From: an uncultured Christensenellaceae bacterium | GTDB lineage: Bacteria; Bacillota; Clostridia; Christensenellales; Pumilibacteraceae | Assembly: GCA_910587445.1 (NCBI GenBank) | Contig: CAJULE010000001.1 | Span: forward strand, 169,655-233,654 | Direction of reading: 5' to 3' | DNA length: 64,000 bases | Shown: positions 16,861 to 25,784 of the stretch, one piece after another | How positions within the stretch are numbered: the first letter of the stretch is position 1 | Layout of the letters: each line of letters starts with the position of its first letter | The notes under the pieces: generated by a model | The model's input: the letters and a program-made list of their open reading frames with translations, nothing else | The model's database searches: none | What the model was told of the DNA's origin: nothing | Translations under genes and position numbers: made by a program

Positions 16861-19133
16861 ATGAAAACATTTGCACTTGCGGGCAATCCGAACTGCGGCA
16901 AGACGACGCTGTTCAACGCGCTTACCGGCAGTACGGCGCACGTCGGCAATTGGCCGGGCGTCACCGTCGACAAGCGTGAGGGCATCTATAAGGGCGGAGC
17001 GGAACACGTCTCGATAGTGGACTTGCCCGGTATTTACTCGCTTTCGCCGTATACGCCCGAAGAGGTCATATCGAGGAATTATATTCTCGACGGAAAGCCC
17101 GACGGCATAATAAACATAATCGACGCGACCAATCTCGAGCGTAATCTCTATCTTACGACGCAGATCCTCGAAACCGACGTGCCCGTCATAGTGGCGCTCA
17201 ACATGATGGACGAGGTCGAAAAGTCGGGCGACAAGATAGACGTAAAGACGCTCGAAGTCGAACTCGGCGTGCCTGTCGTCGCGATTTCCGCTCTTAAAGG
17301 GACGGGAATCAAGGAGCTCATGAAACGTGCGGCGGCTCTCACCGAGCGCGAGGGAAAAAGCGTTCTGTCGGGAGCATTCGACGGGAAAATCACGGAGGCA
17401 AAAGAGTTTTTTGCCGGCGCGGGAATAAGCTCTCCGCTCTTCCATGCGGTCAAGCTCCTCGAAAACGACGAGCTCGAACTCGAGCACAAGGGCGCAAAGG
17501 AAGCGCAGGCGCGCATAACGGCGGGCGAGGATATGGAAGCCGCGATCGCCGACGAGAGATATAAATATATCTCCTCGCACTTTTCTTCGTCGAAGCAGAA
17601 AGGAAAACGCGAGGCGGTCACGAAGTCTGACAAAATAGATAAAGTGCTCACGCACAGGGTGTGGGCGATACCCATATTCATAGTCATTCTTTTTGCGATT
17701 TTCCACGTCACGTTCTCCGAAGATTTTCTGTACATAGGCGCGTGGGCGTCGCTCGGAGGCGGATTGCCTGCGGTAGACAAGCTCGGACTTTCCGAAGGAA
17801 TGGAGACCTTTGTCGGCATATTCTACGACGGAGCCGTGTTCTCGCCGGGCGTAATCCTTGCGAATGCGTTTAATACACTGTTCGAATTCATACAGGGCGC
17901 CGTGGGAGAGGCGATATCTACGGAGTGGCTGTCGGGACTTGTTGCGGACGGCGTACTCGGCGGACTGTTCGCGGTGCTCGGATTCTTGCCGCAGATACTC
18001 ATGCTGTTCATGTGGTTTTCCATACTCGAGGACAGCGGCTACATGGCGCGTATAGCCTTCGTGCTCGACAGGATATTCCGTCGGTTCGGGCTTTCGGGAC
18101 GTTCGTTTATGCCGATGATAATGGGCTTCGGCTGCAGCGTGCCCGCCATGGTCAACACGCGTACGCTTGCCGACGAAAAGGAGAGAATCGCAACGGTGCG
18201 CGTGATCCCGTTCTTCTCGTGCGGCGCAAAGCTTCCGATACTTACGGCTATTGCAGGCGGTATCGTGCAATTCTTCGGGATAGGCAATGCCGATCTCATA
18301 ACCTACGGAATGTATCTTCTCGGCATATGCACGGCGATAATCTGCGTGCTTCTTATGAGAAATACGTCCTTGAAGGGCGAGACTCCGCCTTTCATAATGG
18401 ACTTCCCGCATACCATATGCCGAGCTTCAAAAATCTCATGCTTCACTTGTGGGATAAGACGAAGCACTTCGTGAAGAAAGCGTTTACTATAATATTTGCG
18501 TCCACGGTCATAATTTGGCTGTTCTCGCACCTCAGCTTCGATTGGCACTACCTGCCCGACGAGGAGATGAACAAGTCGATACTCGCGTCTCTCGGTATGC
18601 TTATACAGCCCATATTTACGCCGCTCGGCTTCGGTTCGCAGCTCGGCGCATACGGTTGGGTGTTCGCAGTCGCCGCGCTCACGGGACTTGTGGCGAAGGA
18701 AAACGTAATCGCTACGTTCGGTACTCTCGGCGCCTGCCTCATTGCCATGGGTGCAAACGTCGGCGGACTTACGCCCGACGTGCTCATCGGCGACGAAGAG
18801 GGCATAACGAGCGTGATTGCCATGATAACCGCTACGGGCGTTACCGTTCCCGGATTGATTGCCTTCATTGCTTTCAACATGACGACGGTGCCGTGCTTTG
18901 CGGCGTGCGCCACGGCAAAAGCCGAACTTAAAAAAGGTACGTTCATACGGACGGCGCTCTTCTGGATAGTTTCGAGCTATATCATAAGCGCGGCAGTATA
19001 TACGATAGGCGCATGGTGGTGGACTGCGTTCATATGGGCGGTCGCCGTAGCCGTAGTCGTTACCGTAATAGTGCTTATAACTCTCGGCAAGATCAAGCCG
19101 ATAAGGCGCAAGAAAAAGGAGGCGACGAAATGA
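16861..19133 (+). CDS. feoB: FeoB ferrous iron transporter, interrupted by a -1 frameshift near 18402
   Basis: An Fe(II) transporter with a cytoplasmic GTPase domain (GNPNCGKTTLFNALTG, DLPGIYSLSP, NMMDE), a helical regulatory domain and the membrane permease with its two Gate regions (GFGCSVPAM and, later, the FNMTTVPCFAA segment). The reading frame runs 16861-18474, but homology leaves it at 18402. There MDF-PHTICRAS replaces the expected M-x-LPAYHMPSFKNL, which continues in the next frame to 19133. One base is missing, and inserting one C restores about 757 residues. No slippery heptamer is present, so recoding is unlikely. It is either a real null mutation or an assembly error. The last codon overlaps the next start (ATGA). 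Confidence 0.9.
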
Positions 19134-19306
19134 GCGGCTGGGAAATAGCTCTTGTCGTATTCGTCACGGCGGCTTTTGTTGCCGCGGTAGGCTTCCTGAT
19201 TTTCGGAAAGCTGTCGGGAAAAGGCGGCTCCTGCGATTGCGGCGGTTCATGTTCGGGATGCCCGTGCGGTTGCAAGAAAAAAAAGAAAGACAAAAAAAGC
19301 TTATAG
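19130..19306 (+). CDS. FeoB-associated Cys-rich membrane protein
   Basis: A 58-residue protein with one N-terminal helix (EIALVVFVTAAFVAAVGFLIF), then GGSCDCGGSCSGCPCGCKKKK and a Lys-rich end. This is the FeoB-associated Cys-rich small protein family. The five cysteines may bind or hand over Fe(II) at the membrane. Its ATG overlaps the feoB stop codon (ATGA) and follows AAAGGAGG, so translation is coupled to feoB and would be reduced if the feoB frameshift is real. Confidence 0.9.
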   Translation: MSGWEIALVVFVTAAFVAAVGFLIFGKLSGKGGSCDCGGSCSGCPCGCKKKKKDKKSL

Positions 19307-19320
19307 TATCAATCTCCATT

Positions 19321-19358
19321 AAAAAACATCGCTCGGAATTTTTCGGGCGGTGTTTTTT
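19321..19358 (+). terminator. Rho-independent terminator of the feo operon
   Basis: AAAAAACATCGCTCG (19321-19335) pairs over 15 bp, with two G-T wobbles, with CGGGCGGTGTTTTTT (19344-19358). Confidence 0.88.
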
Positions 19359-19423
19359 GCGTCTGCCAAAATACAGAGGTGCATTTTTACTCGAGACTTT
19401 TCGATCGGGGCTTAGATAATCGA

Positions 19424-19452
19424 AAAACCTTTTGTGCGATACAAAAGGTTTT
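19424..19452 (-). terminator. Terminator of the hybrid histidine kinase gene
   Basis: A perfect 12-bp stem, AAAACCTTTTGT (19424-19435) with ACAAAAGGTTTT (19441-19452). The minus-strand transcript ends in a run of T. Confidence 0.85.
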
Positions 19453-19460
19453 CTGTCCGT

Positions 19461-21680
19461 CTATTTGCTCGAGCCGAGTATTTCCGCGAGCGTATTTACA
19501 AGCTCGTTTACGTCGAGCGGTTTTGTCAGGTGGGCGTCCATGCCCGCAGCAATGGATTCGCGCTTGTCGCTGTCGTACGCGTTTGCCGAAAGGGCGACAA
19601 TGGGAATATTGGCAAGCGAGGGGTTTTCGAGCGAGCGTATGGCGCGCGTAGCTTCCCGTCCGTCCATGACGGGCATCTGTATGTCCATGAGTATGAGGGC
19701 GTACTCTTCGGGAAGAGCCGCTTGCATTTTTTCCACGGCAACTTTTCCGTCTGGCGCGGAGTCGACGTTGACGCCGAGCTCCCGCAAAATTTCGCTTTCT
19801 ATCTCGAGATTTATTTCGTTGTCCTCTACGACGAGTATTCGCTTTCCCTTAAGGAGTTTAAACGGGTCGGCGGCGCTTTCCTGCGCCTTGCATGACGCGC
19901 CGCACAGCTTAAGCCCAAGCGTGACGGTGAACGTACTGCCTTTTCCGATTTCGCTCTCGACGCTTATGTCGCCGCCCATTATTTCGGTGAGATGTTTTGC
20001 GATCGTAAGACCGAGACCCGTACCGTAAATTCCGCTGAACGTCGTATTGCTCTCGCGTTCGAACGGCTCGAATATGCGCGGAAGAGTTTCCTTTCCGATC
20101 CCTATGCCGTCGTCTTTGACGGTGAATACGAAAGTGGAGATGTCGCTTGACGAGCTTTCGAGCTCGCGCACGCCTATTTCCACGTTTCCGCCGCTGTTTG
20201 TGTATTTGACGGCATTGCCGGTAAGGTGTATGAGAAGCTGCTTGAGCTTTTCCGCGTCGCATACGACGTCGTCGTGTCGGACGCATGAAGTGTCGAGCTT
20301 TACGCGAATGTCCTTTTTTTCGGCTTGGCGCGAAGTCGCGGCAAACACCTCGTTTGCCGTGTGGACGATCGAGGTCGGCTGTTCGTCGATATGCAGATCC
20401 TGCGTTTCGGTGTACGACAGCTCGAGTACTTTATCTACGAGCTCGAGGATCTGTTTGCTCGCTACGTCGATTTTACCGAGATATTCGCGTACGGTTTTTT
20501 CGTTTCCCGCATTCTTCGCCGCGAGTGCGGCATAGCCGAAAATGGCGTTGAGCGGAGTGCGCATATCGTGGGACATATTCGACATGAAACGGTTTTTTGC
20601 GACGTTTGCCACTCTCGCCGTATTGAGAGCGTCCTTTAAAAGCTGTTTTTGCTTTATTTCGCGCAGGAGCTCCTCTTCGATGTTTCTATAGCCCATTACT
20701 ATCTGCGAGATGTGTTTGTCGTCGCCGACGTTTACGACGCGCAGCTGTATATACTGCGTCTTTCCGTCCTTTATGCAACGGTAGTTGAGATAGAACGTCG
20801 CTTCGTGTTCGAGCTTTTTTCGGATATAATCTATCGAGGTGCACTCCGCGACCGCGGCTTTGTCGTCCGGGTGAACCCACGTCTTTACGTAGTCGTCGAG
20901 AAACCAGCCGAACTTTCTTTCCTGAAGCTTTTTTTCGAACTGTTTTTCGAGTCGCTCGCTGAGGCGATAGGGGAGCACCTTGTCTCTGTCCATGTCGGCA
21001 TAGAGAATGGAGTCGTAATTCACGCTTAAGCCCTCGATGACCTCGAGTCTTTGCAGATGTTCCTGCCTGATGAGCTTTCGCTCCTTGTCGTATTCTTCTA
21101 TGAGGTTTTTGAGTTTCTGCTCTTTTTCCCGTTTCTCGTTCAAAAGAGCAGTGCGTTCCATTTGGCGTCTCGCGATCTTTTCGGTGGCGTCGCTTATGAA
21201 CACATAGTAGACGTCGCCCGTCTTGTCGCAGCGGATATAGTGTCCGTAATCTTCGACCCAATGCACGTTGCCGTACTTGTCGACAATGCGGTATTCGACG
21301 TAATCGAGATCGTCCTTGTTGTTTTGTATCTGTTCGGTTATGCTGTTTTCTACCTCGTCGAGGTCGTCCGGATGAACCATGCCGCGAAAGGAGTTTTGCG
21401 TGAGCGCGGCAAATTCCTCGAGCGTGTCGCACCTGTAGATGCGCATGAGCGCCTTATTTGCGTATATTATCCGTTCGCCTTCGTCGGCACGGTAGATTAA
21501 AAAGCCGCCCGGTATCTCGTCGATAAAGTTTTTTATCTGATAGGCGGTATCCATATATTGCGCGCCGAGAGAGGCGTACAGGCTTTCCTGCTGTTTCTCG
21601 AAAATATCGGGGTCGGCAGATAAACTCAACAGTGTGAGCAGGTGTTCGACTATACTCGGTTGAATCCCATGGTTGTTCAT
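19461..21680 (-). CDS. Soluble hybrid sensor histidine kinase (PAS-PAS-HisKA-HATPase-REC)
   Basis: A 739-residue kinase with no transmembrane segment. After a short N-terminal region comes a PAS_3-type domain (IIYANKALMRIYRC ... MVHPDD ... DKYGNVHWVEDYG), a coiled linker and a second, more divergent PAS-like domain. The kinase core has NMSHDMRTPLNAIFGY (His371), NAVKYTNSGG, DDGIGIG and GTGLGLTIAKHL. The C-terminal receiver domain has VVEDNE, MDIQMPVMDG (Asp666) and a conserved TKPLD. There is no HPt domain or DNA-binding output, so a phosphotransfer partner must be encoded elsewhere. It is divergent from the cytoplasmic GH3 gene. Ribosome binding site GGAG. Confidence 0.9.
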   Translation of the reverse strand: MNNHGIQPSIVEHLLTLLSLSADPDIFEKQQESLYASLGAQYMDTAYQIKNFIDEIPGGFLIYRADEGERIIYANKALMRIYRCDTLEEFAALTQNSFRGMVHPDDLDEVENSITEQIQNNKDDLDYVEYRIVDKYGNVHWVEDYGHYIRCDKTGDVYYVFISDATEKIARRQMERTALLNEKREKEQKLKNLIEEYDKERKLIRQEHLQRLEVIEGLSVNYDSILYADMDRDKVLPYRLSERLEKQFEKKLQERKFGWFLDDYVKTWVHPDDKAAVAECTSIDYIRKKLEHEATFYLNYRCIKDGKTQYIQLRVVNVGDDKHISQIVMGYRNIEEELLREIKQKQLLKDALNTARVANVAKNRFMSNMSHDMRTPLNAIFGYAALAAKNAGNEKTVREYLGKIDVASKQILELVDKVLELSYTETQDLHIDEQPTSIVHTANEVFAATSRQAEKKDIRVKLDTSCVRHDDVVCDAEKLKQLLIHLTGNAVKYTNSGGNVEIGVRELESSSSDISTFVFTVKDDGIGIGKETLPRIFEPFERESNTTFSGIYGTGLGLTIAKHLTEIMGGDISVESEIGKGSTFTVTLGLKLCGASCKAQESAADPFKLLKGKRILVVEDNEINLEIESEILRELGVNVDSAPDGKVAVEKMQAALPEEYALILMDIQMPVMDGREATRAIRSLENPSLANIPIVALSANAYDSDKRESIAAGMDAHLTKPLDVNELVNTLAEILGSSK

Positions 21681-21724
21681 CGTGCACTCCGTTTGTGACT
21701 TCGAAAAGACAGACTATATAATGA

Positions 21725-21754
21725 AGTATAGCACAAAAGGTGCGCTTTTGTCAA
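21725..21754 (-). promoter_or_regulatory. Promoter of the hybrid kinase gene
   Basis: On the minus strand TTGACA (21754-21749), an 18-bp spacer and TATACT (21730-21725). The spacer contains an inverted repeat (ACAAAAG / CTTTTGT), a possible operator. Confidence 0.8.
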
Positions 21755-21924
21755 TTCCGAGGCTATAAAATCGGCGTTTTTACATATGCGAAATTTTTTA
21801 TCGCGCCCGGCTGCTTTACCGTGCGTTTAAGCCCTATTTGCGGCGGAAAAATCGGATTGGTCGCAAATTGCACGAATTTGAGCATAAACGGTATAAACGG
21901 GCGTTATTTTGAAAAAACAGGTAC
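21755..21924. other. Intergenic spacer with no recognised feature
   Basis: The divergent gap between the kinase and the GH3 gene is 444 bases long (21681-22124). Apart from the two promoters and the GH3 leader, I see no ORF with a ribosome binding site, no RNA gene and no strong hairpin in this part. Confidence 0.5.
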
Positions 21925-21953
21925 TTGACAAGCGCGGCGAAAAGTGGTAGAAT
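21925..21953 (+). promoter_or_regulatory. Promoter of the cytoplasmic GH3 gene
   Basis: TTGACA (21925-21930) and TAGAAT (21948-21953) with 17 bp spacing. It implies a ~165-base leader, long enough to hold a control element. Confidence 0.85.
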
Positions 21954-22011
21954 ATAGTTATGCTATGAAGCCGAACAATCGGGCGGTGGATCGAAATTCA
22001 AACGGGGACGA

Positions 22012-22098
22012 ATGATGCGCGGTTTTCGTAAAGCGTCATGCGTCTCGGGAATTTTTCTTTTGCTCGGTTTTTGCGGTTTGGGCTTTAACCCATTATAA
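22012..22098 (+). CDS. Possible 28-aa hydrophobic leader peptide in the GH3 5' UTR
   Basis: A short ORF (ATGATG start after GGGGAC) encodes a basic N-terminus, MMRGFRKA, then a hydrophobic stretch (VSGIFLLLGFCGLGF). It stops 26 bases before the GH3 start codon. It looks like a tiny membrane peptide or signal-like leader. It could be a chance ORF; only its placement and ribosome binding site support it. Confidence 0.25.
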   Translation: MMRGFRKASCVSGIFLLLGFCGLGFNPL

Positions 22099-22124
22099 AA
22101 ATTATTTCAGAGGTGGACTTTTAT

Positions 22125-24659
22125 ATGAGCACAGAATTAAAGTACGCAGAGCTGATCGGAAAGATGACGCTGGAGGAAAAGGCGTCGCTTACATCCGGTA
22201 AGGACTTCTGGCAGTCGATGGACATAAAGCGCGACGACATCGATATTCCCAATATGTTCCTTGCCGACGGACCTCACGGCATACGCCGTCAGGTCGCCGC
22301 AGCCGATCATCTCGGACTTAACCCCAGCGCAAACGCGACCTGTTTCCCGACTGCCGTCACGATGGCGAACAGCTGGAACGACGAGCTCGGCGAGGAGATG
22401 GCAAAATGTCTCGGAAAAGAGGCCGTATCGCAGGACGTGAACGTACTGCTCGGACCGGGCACCAATATGAAGCGAAACCCGCGTTGCGGCAGAAACTTCG
22501 AGTACTTTTCCGAGGATCCATACCTTGCCGGCAAAATGGCTTCCGCATATGCTCGTGGAATACAGAGCAACGGAATTTCGGCGTGCGTAAAGCACTTTGC
22601 CGCAAACAATCAGGAAGAGGGACGCATGACCATGGACTCGGTCATGGACGAGAGAACTCTGCGCGAGATATATCTGCCCGCGTTCGAAATGGCGGTGAAA
22701 GACGGCGGCGTGCGCACGATAATGTCGGCGTACAACCTCATAAACGGCGTATACGCGAACGAGAGCGAGCACCTCTTGAAAGAGATCCTGCGCGACGATT
22801 GGGGCTTTAAAGGCGTCATAGTCACGGACTGGGGCGGAGACAACGACAGAATAGCCGGTCTCAAGGCGGGCAACGAGCTCGAGATGCCTACGACGGGCGG
22901 CGAGACCAACGAGGACATAATAAAGGCGGTAAAGGCGGAGCCCGAACTCGAAGCCGTGCTCGACGAGTGCATAGACAGACTTTTGGATCTCATATTCACG
23001 ACGAACGCCGCGCTGAGGCAGGCGAAAGCCGAACTCGGCGATGACGCGGAAAAAGCCAAAGCCGAGCACGATAAAATGGTCGAGGCTCATCACGAGATGG
23101 CGGTCAAGGCGGCGGAGGAAGCCATGGTTCTCTTGAAGAACGAGGGCGGCGCGCTTCCGTTGAAGGACGGTGAAAAGGTCGCCGTCGTGGGCGACTTTGC
23201 GGAAGTTCCGCGCTATCAGGGTGCAGGTTCTTCGCTCGTCAATCCGACAAGGCTCGACAAGACGCTCGACGTCATAAAGGATTACGGCTTCGAGTTCGTC
23301 GGCTACGAAAAGGGCTTCGACAGATACGGCAAAAAGAAAAAGGGGCTTATCAAAAAGGCAGTCAAGCTTGCTAATAGAGCGGACACCGTGCTTGCATATA
23401 TCGGTCTCGACGAAATAACCGAGTCGGAGGGATTGGACCGCTCGAATATTATCCTTCCGCAGAACCAAATAGACTTGCTTGCCGCGCTTAAGGCTACGGG
23501 CAAGAAAGTGGTTGCCGTGCTCAGCTGCGGAAGTGCGGTCGAAGTCTCGTTCGACGACAGCTGCGACGCGCTCTTGTATGCGGCGCTCAGCGGTCAGGGC
23601 GGTGCGAAAGCCGTTTTGAACGTACTTACGGGTAAAGTAAATCCGAGCGGCAAACTTTCCGAGAGCTATCCCATAAAATATTCGGACTGCTCGTCGGCGT
23701 CGCATTTCCCCGGGCAGTTCCGTACGGTGGAATACCGCGAAGGTCTTTATATAGGTTACCGCTATTACGATACGGCAAACGTGCCCGTCAAATATCCGTT
23801 CGGCTTCGGACTTTCCTATACGACTTTCGAGTATTCGGACGTGAAGGCGGACAAAGACGGAGTGAAGTTTACTATTAAGAACACGGGCGAAGTCGCAGGC
23901 AAGGAAGCGGCTCAGCTCTATATCGGAAAGAAGGACGGCGAGGTGTTCCGTCCGAAGAAAGAGCTTAAGGGCTTTAAGAAAGTAGAGCTCGCGCCGGGAG
24001 AGAGCAAGCAGGTAGTCATTCCGTTCGACGAATATACGTTCCGCTATTTCAATGTGGACACGAACAAGTGGGAAATCGAGGGCGGCAAGTACGAAGTTTA
24101 CGTCGCGGCTTCCGTAGAGGACGTAAGACTCGAGACGAGCGTAGAGATCGCAGGCACGAATGCGAAGTGTCCGTACGACAAAGCGGCTTTGCCGTCGTAT
24201 TACGGCGGAAACGTCGCCGACGTCTCTGCGGAGGAATTCGAGACTCTCATTGCCCGTCCCATACCCGATCCCAAGACGGGACTCAATTTCTACAAGAAGA
24301 AGAGAATACACGTCGATTACAATACGACGATAAAGGAGCTCAAGTATTCTCGCCGCTGGGTGGGCAGACTGTTTGCGGGGGCGATCAATTTCGCGATCGG
24401 CTTCATGCGCGGCATAGGCAAGCGCACAATGGCGAACACGCTTATAATGGGCGTTCTCAACCAGCCCATGCGCGGACTTTCCCGTATGACGGGCGGCGCG
24501 CTCAACTTCCCGCAGCTCGACGGTCTCATCGAGATGTTCAACGGGCATTTCTGGAAGGGCTTACATCATTTCCTGAAGGCGGGCAGAGCTCGCAAGAGAG
24601 CGGCTAAGGCGAAGAAGAAGGCGGCTAAGGCGGCGGAGAAGGCTGCTGCGGCGAAATAA
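22125..24659 (+). CDS. Cytoplasmic GH3 beta-glucosidase-like enzyme (usual domain order) with basic C-terminal tail
   Basis: An 844-residue enzyme with the usual GH3 order: TIM barrel first (MTLEEKASLTSG, DGPHGIRRQ, CVKHFAANNQE, nucleophile Asp235 in VIVTDWGGDN), then the alpha/beta sandwich (EEAMVLLKNEGGALPL) and an FnIII domain (YPFGFGLSYTTFEYSDVK). There is no signal peptide, so it probably hydrolyses imported beta-glycosides. After the FnIII domain are ~150 extra residues: an amphipathic Arg/Gly-rich part (RRWVGRLFAGAINFAIGF) and a Lys/Ala tail (RARKRAAKAKKKAAKAAEK). This extension might attach the enzyme to the membrane. Start at the ATG at 22125, eight bases after AGAGGTGG; a GTG at 22113 is less likely. 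Confidence 0.9.
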   Translation: MSTELKYAELIGKMTLEEKASLTSGKDFWQSMDIKRDDIDIPNMFLADGPHGIRRQVAAADHLGLNPSANATCFPTAVTMANSWNDELGEEMAKCLGKEAVSQDVNVLLGPGTNMKRNPRCGRNFEYFSEDPYLAGKMASAYARGIQSNGISACVKHFAANNQEEGRMTMDSVMDERTLREIYLPAFEMAVKDGGVRTIMSAYNLINGVYANESEHLLKEILRDDWGFKGVIVTDWGGDNDRIAGLKAGNELEMPTTGGETNEDIIKAVKAEPELEAVLDECIDRLLDLIFTTNAALRQAKAELGDDAEKAKAEHDKMVEAHHEMAVKAAEEAMVLLKNEGGALPLKDGEKVAVVGDFAEVPRYQGAGSSLVNPTRLDKTLDVIKDYGFEFVGYEKGFDRYGKKKKGLIKKAVKLANRADTVLAYIGLDEITESEGLDRSNIILPQNQIDLLAALKATGKKVVAVLSCGSAVEVSFDDSCDALLYAALSGQGGAKAVLNVLTGKVNPSGKLSESYPIKYSDCSSASHFPGQFRTVEYREGLYIGYRYYDTANVPVKYPFGFGLSYTTFEYSDVKADKDGVKFTIKNTGEVAGKEAAQLYIGKKDGEVFRPKKELKGFKKVELAPGESKQVVIPFDEYTFRYFNVDTNKWEIEGGKYEVYVAASVEDVRLETSVEIAGTNAKCPYDKAALPSYYGGNVADVSAEEFETLIARPIPDPKTGLNFYKKKRIHVDYNTTIKELKYSRRWVGRLFAGAINFAIGFMRGIGKRTMANTLIMGVLNQPMRGLSRMTGGALNFPQLDGLIEMFNGHFWKGLHHFLKAGRARKRAAKAKKKAAKAAEKAAAAK

Positions 24660-24684
24660 GAAAGTTTATATAAGGCAATAAAAC

Positions 24685-24712
24685 AAACCCCGATCGTGCG
24701 GTCGGGGTTTTA
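24685..24712. terminator. Bidirectional terminator between GH3 and cysK
   Basis: AAACCCCGA (24685-24693) pairs with TCGGGGTTT (24702-24710). T runs follow on both strands, so it can end both converging genes. Confidence 0.85.
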
Positions 24713-24786
24713 AGTTGCGTACAAAGTCAAAACCTTGTTGTCTTTATGGATATTATTCGTTGTTGCTTTTCATTTATCGAACCGTA

Positions 24787-25713
24787 TCAGTCAAACAGGG
24801 GAGAGGACATATATCGGTCGCCGCCGTCTGGGAGAAGCACGACGATATTTTTGCCCCTGTTTTCGCAACGTGCGGCAAGAACCGTTGCGGCATGGAGAGC
24901 CGCGCCCGAGGATATGCCGACCGATATGCTTTCGGTCTTGCGGAAAGCTTTTGCCGCAAAAAAGGCTTCGTCGTTTGAAACGGCGATAATTTCGTCGTAA
25001 ACGCCCGTGTCGAGGATCTCGGGGACAAAGCCCGCCCCGATTCCCTGCAAGCCGTGTGCGCCCGCTTTTCCGCCCGAGAGGACGGGAGAGGCGGAAGGCT
25101 CTACGGCGACGACTTTAACGCCCGCAATTTTCTCTTTTAAGTATCTGCCTACGCCCGTTATCGTGCCGCCCGTGCCGACGCCCGCAACGAATATATCTAT
25201 TTTGCCGCCGAGCGCGTCGTAAATTTCGGGTGCGGTGTGCTCGTAATGAGCTTTCGGATTTGCGGGATTGGTAAACTGTCCGAGTATGACGGCGTTTTCG
25301 GTTTGGTTTTTTAATCTCTCGGCTTCCTCTATAGAGCCCTTCATGCCCTTTTTGCCGTCGGTAAGTACTATTTCGGCGCCGTATGCCTTCATGAGTTTTC
25401 GGCGTTCTACGGACATCGTCTCCGGCATTACGACTATTACTTTATAGCCGCGAGCCGCGCCGACCGCGGCAAGACCTATTCCCGTATTGCCGCTTGTCGG
25501 CTCGATTATAGTCGAACCATGTTCGAGCAGCCCGAGCTTTTCCGCGTCGTCTATCATGGCTTTCGCCACTCGGTCTTTCACCGAGCCCGCGGGATTGAAG
25601 CACTCGAGCTTTGCATAGACAGCCGCGCCGAGCAAGAGCTTTTTTTCGGTGCGCTTCAGGCGAAGGAGGGGAGTATTGCCGATAAGCTCTTCCATACTGT
25701 TGAATATGTTCAT
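24787..25713 (-). CDS. cysK: Cysteine synthase A (O-acetylserine sulfhydrylase)
   Basis: A 308-residue PLP enzyme that makes L-cysteine from O-acetylserine and sulfide. PLP Lys46 lies in NPAGSVKDR, the substrate loop is PTSGNTG (74-78), and the phosphate-binding GVGTGGTITG and the GISSGAAL segment are intact. The start at 25713 follows GGAGA; an upstream in-frame ATG lacks a site. It lies 71 bp after the ATPase-permease gene on the same strand with no clear terminator between them, so read-through is possible. Confidence 0.95.
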   Translation of the reverse strand: MNIFNSMEELIGNTPLLRLKRTEKKLLLGAAVYAKLECFNPAGSVKDRVAKAMIDDAEKLGLLEHGSTIIEPTSGNTGIGLAAVGAARGYKVIVVMPETMSVERRKLMKAYGAEIVLTDGKKGMKGSIEEAERLKNQTENAVILGQFTNPANPKAHYEHTAPEIYDALGGKIDIFVAGVGTGGTITGVGRYLKEKIAGVKVVAVEPSASPVLSGGKAGAHGLQGIGAGFVPEILDTGVYDEIIAVSNDEAFFAAKAFRKTESISVGISSGAALHAATVLAARCENRGKNIVVLLPDGGDRYMSSPLFD

Positions 25714-25784
25714 TGAATGTCTCCGTTTTAATACGTTTGCAAGTGCGCTCATGCTTATAGGCGAATGGATTGTGCTTTAGAAAG

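Noticed and set aside
18395..18412. Programmed -1 frameshifting in feoB
   Set aside because: No X-XXY-YYZ slippery heptamer and no following stem-loop; FeoB is not known to need recoding.
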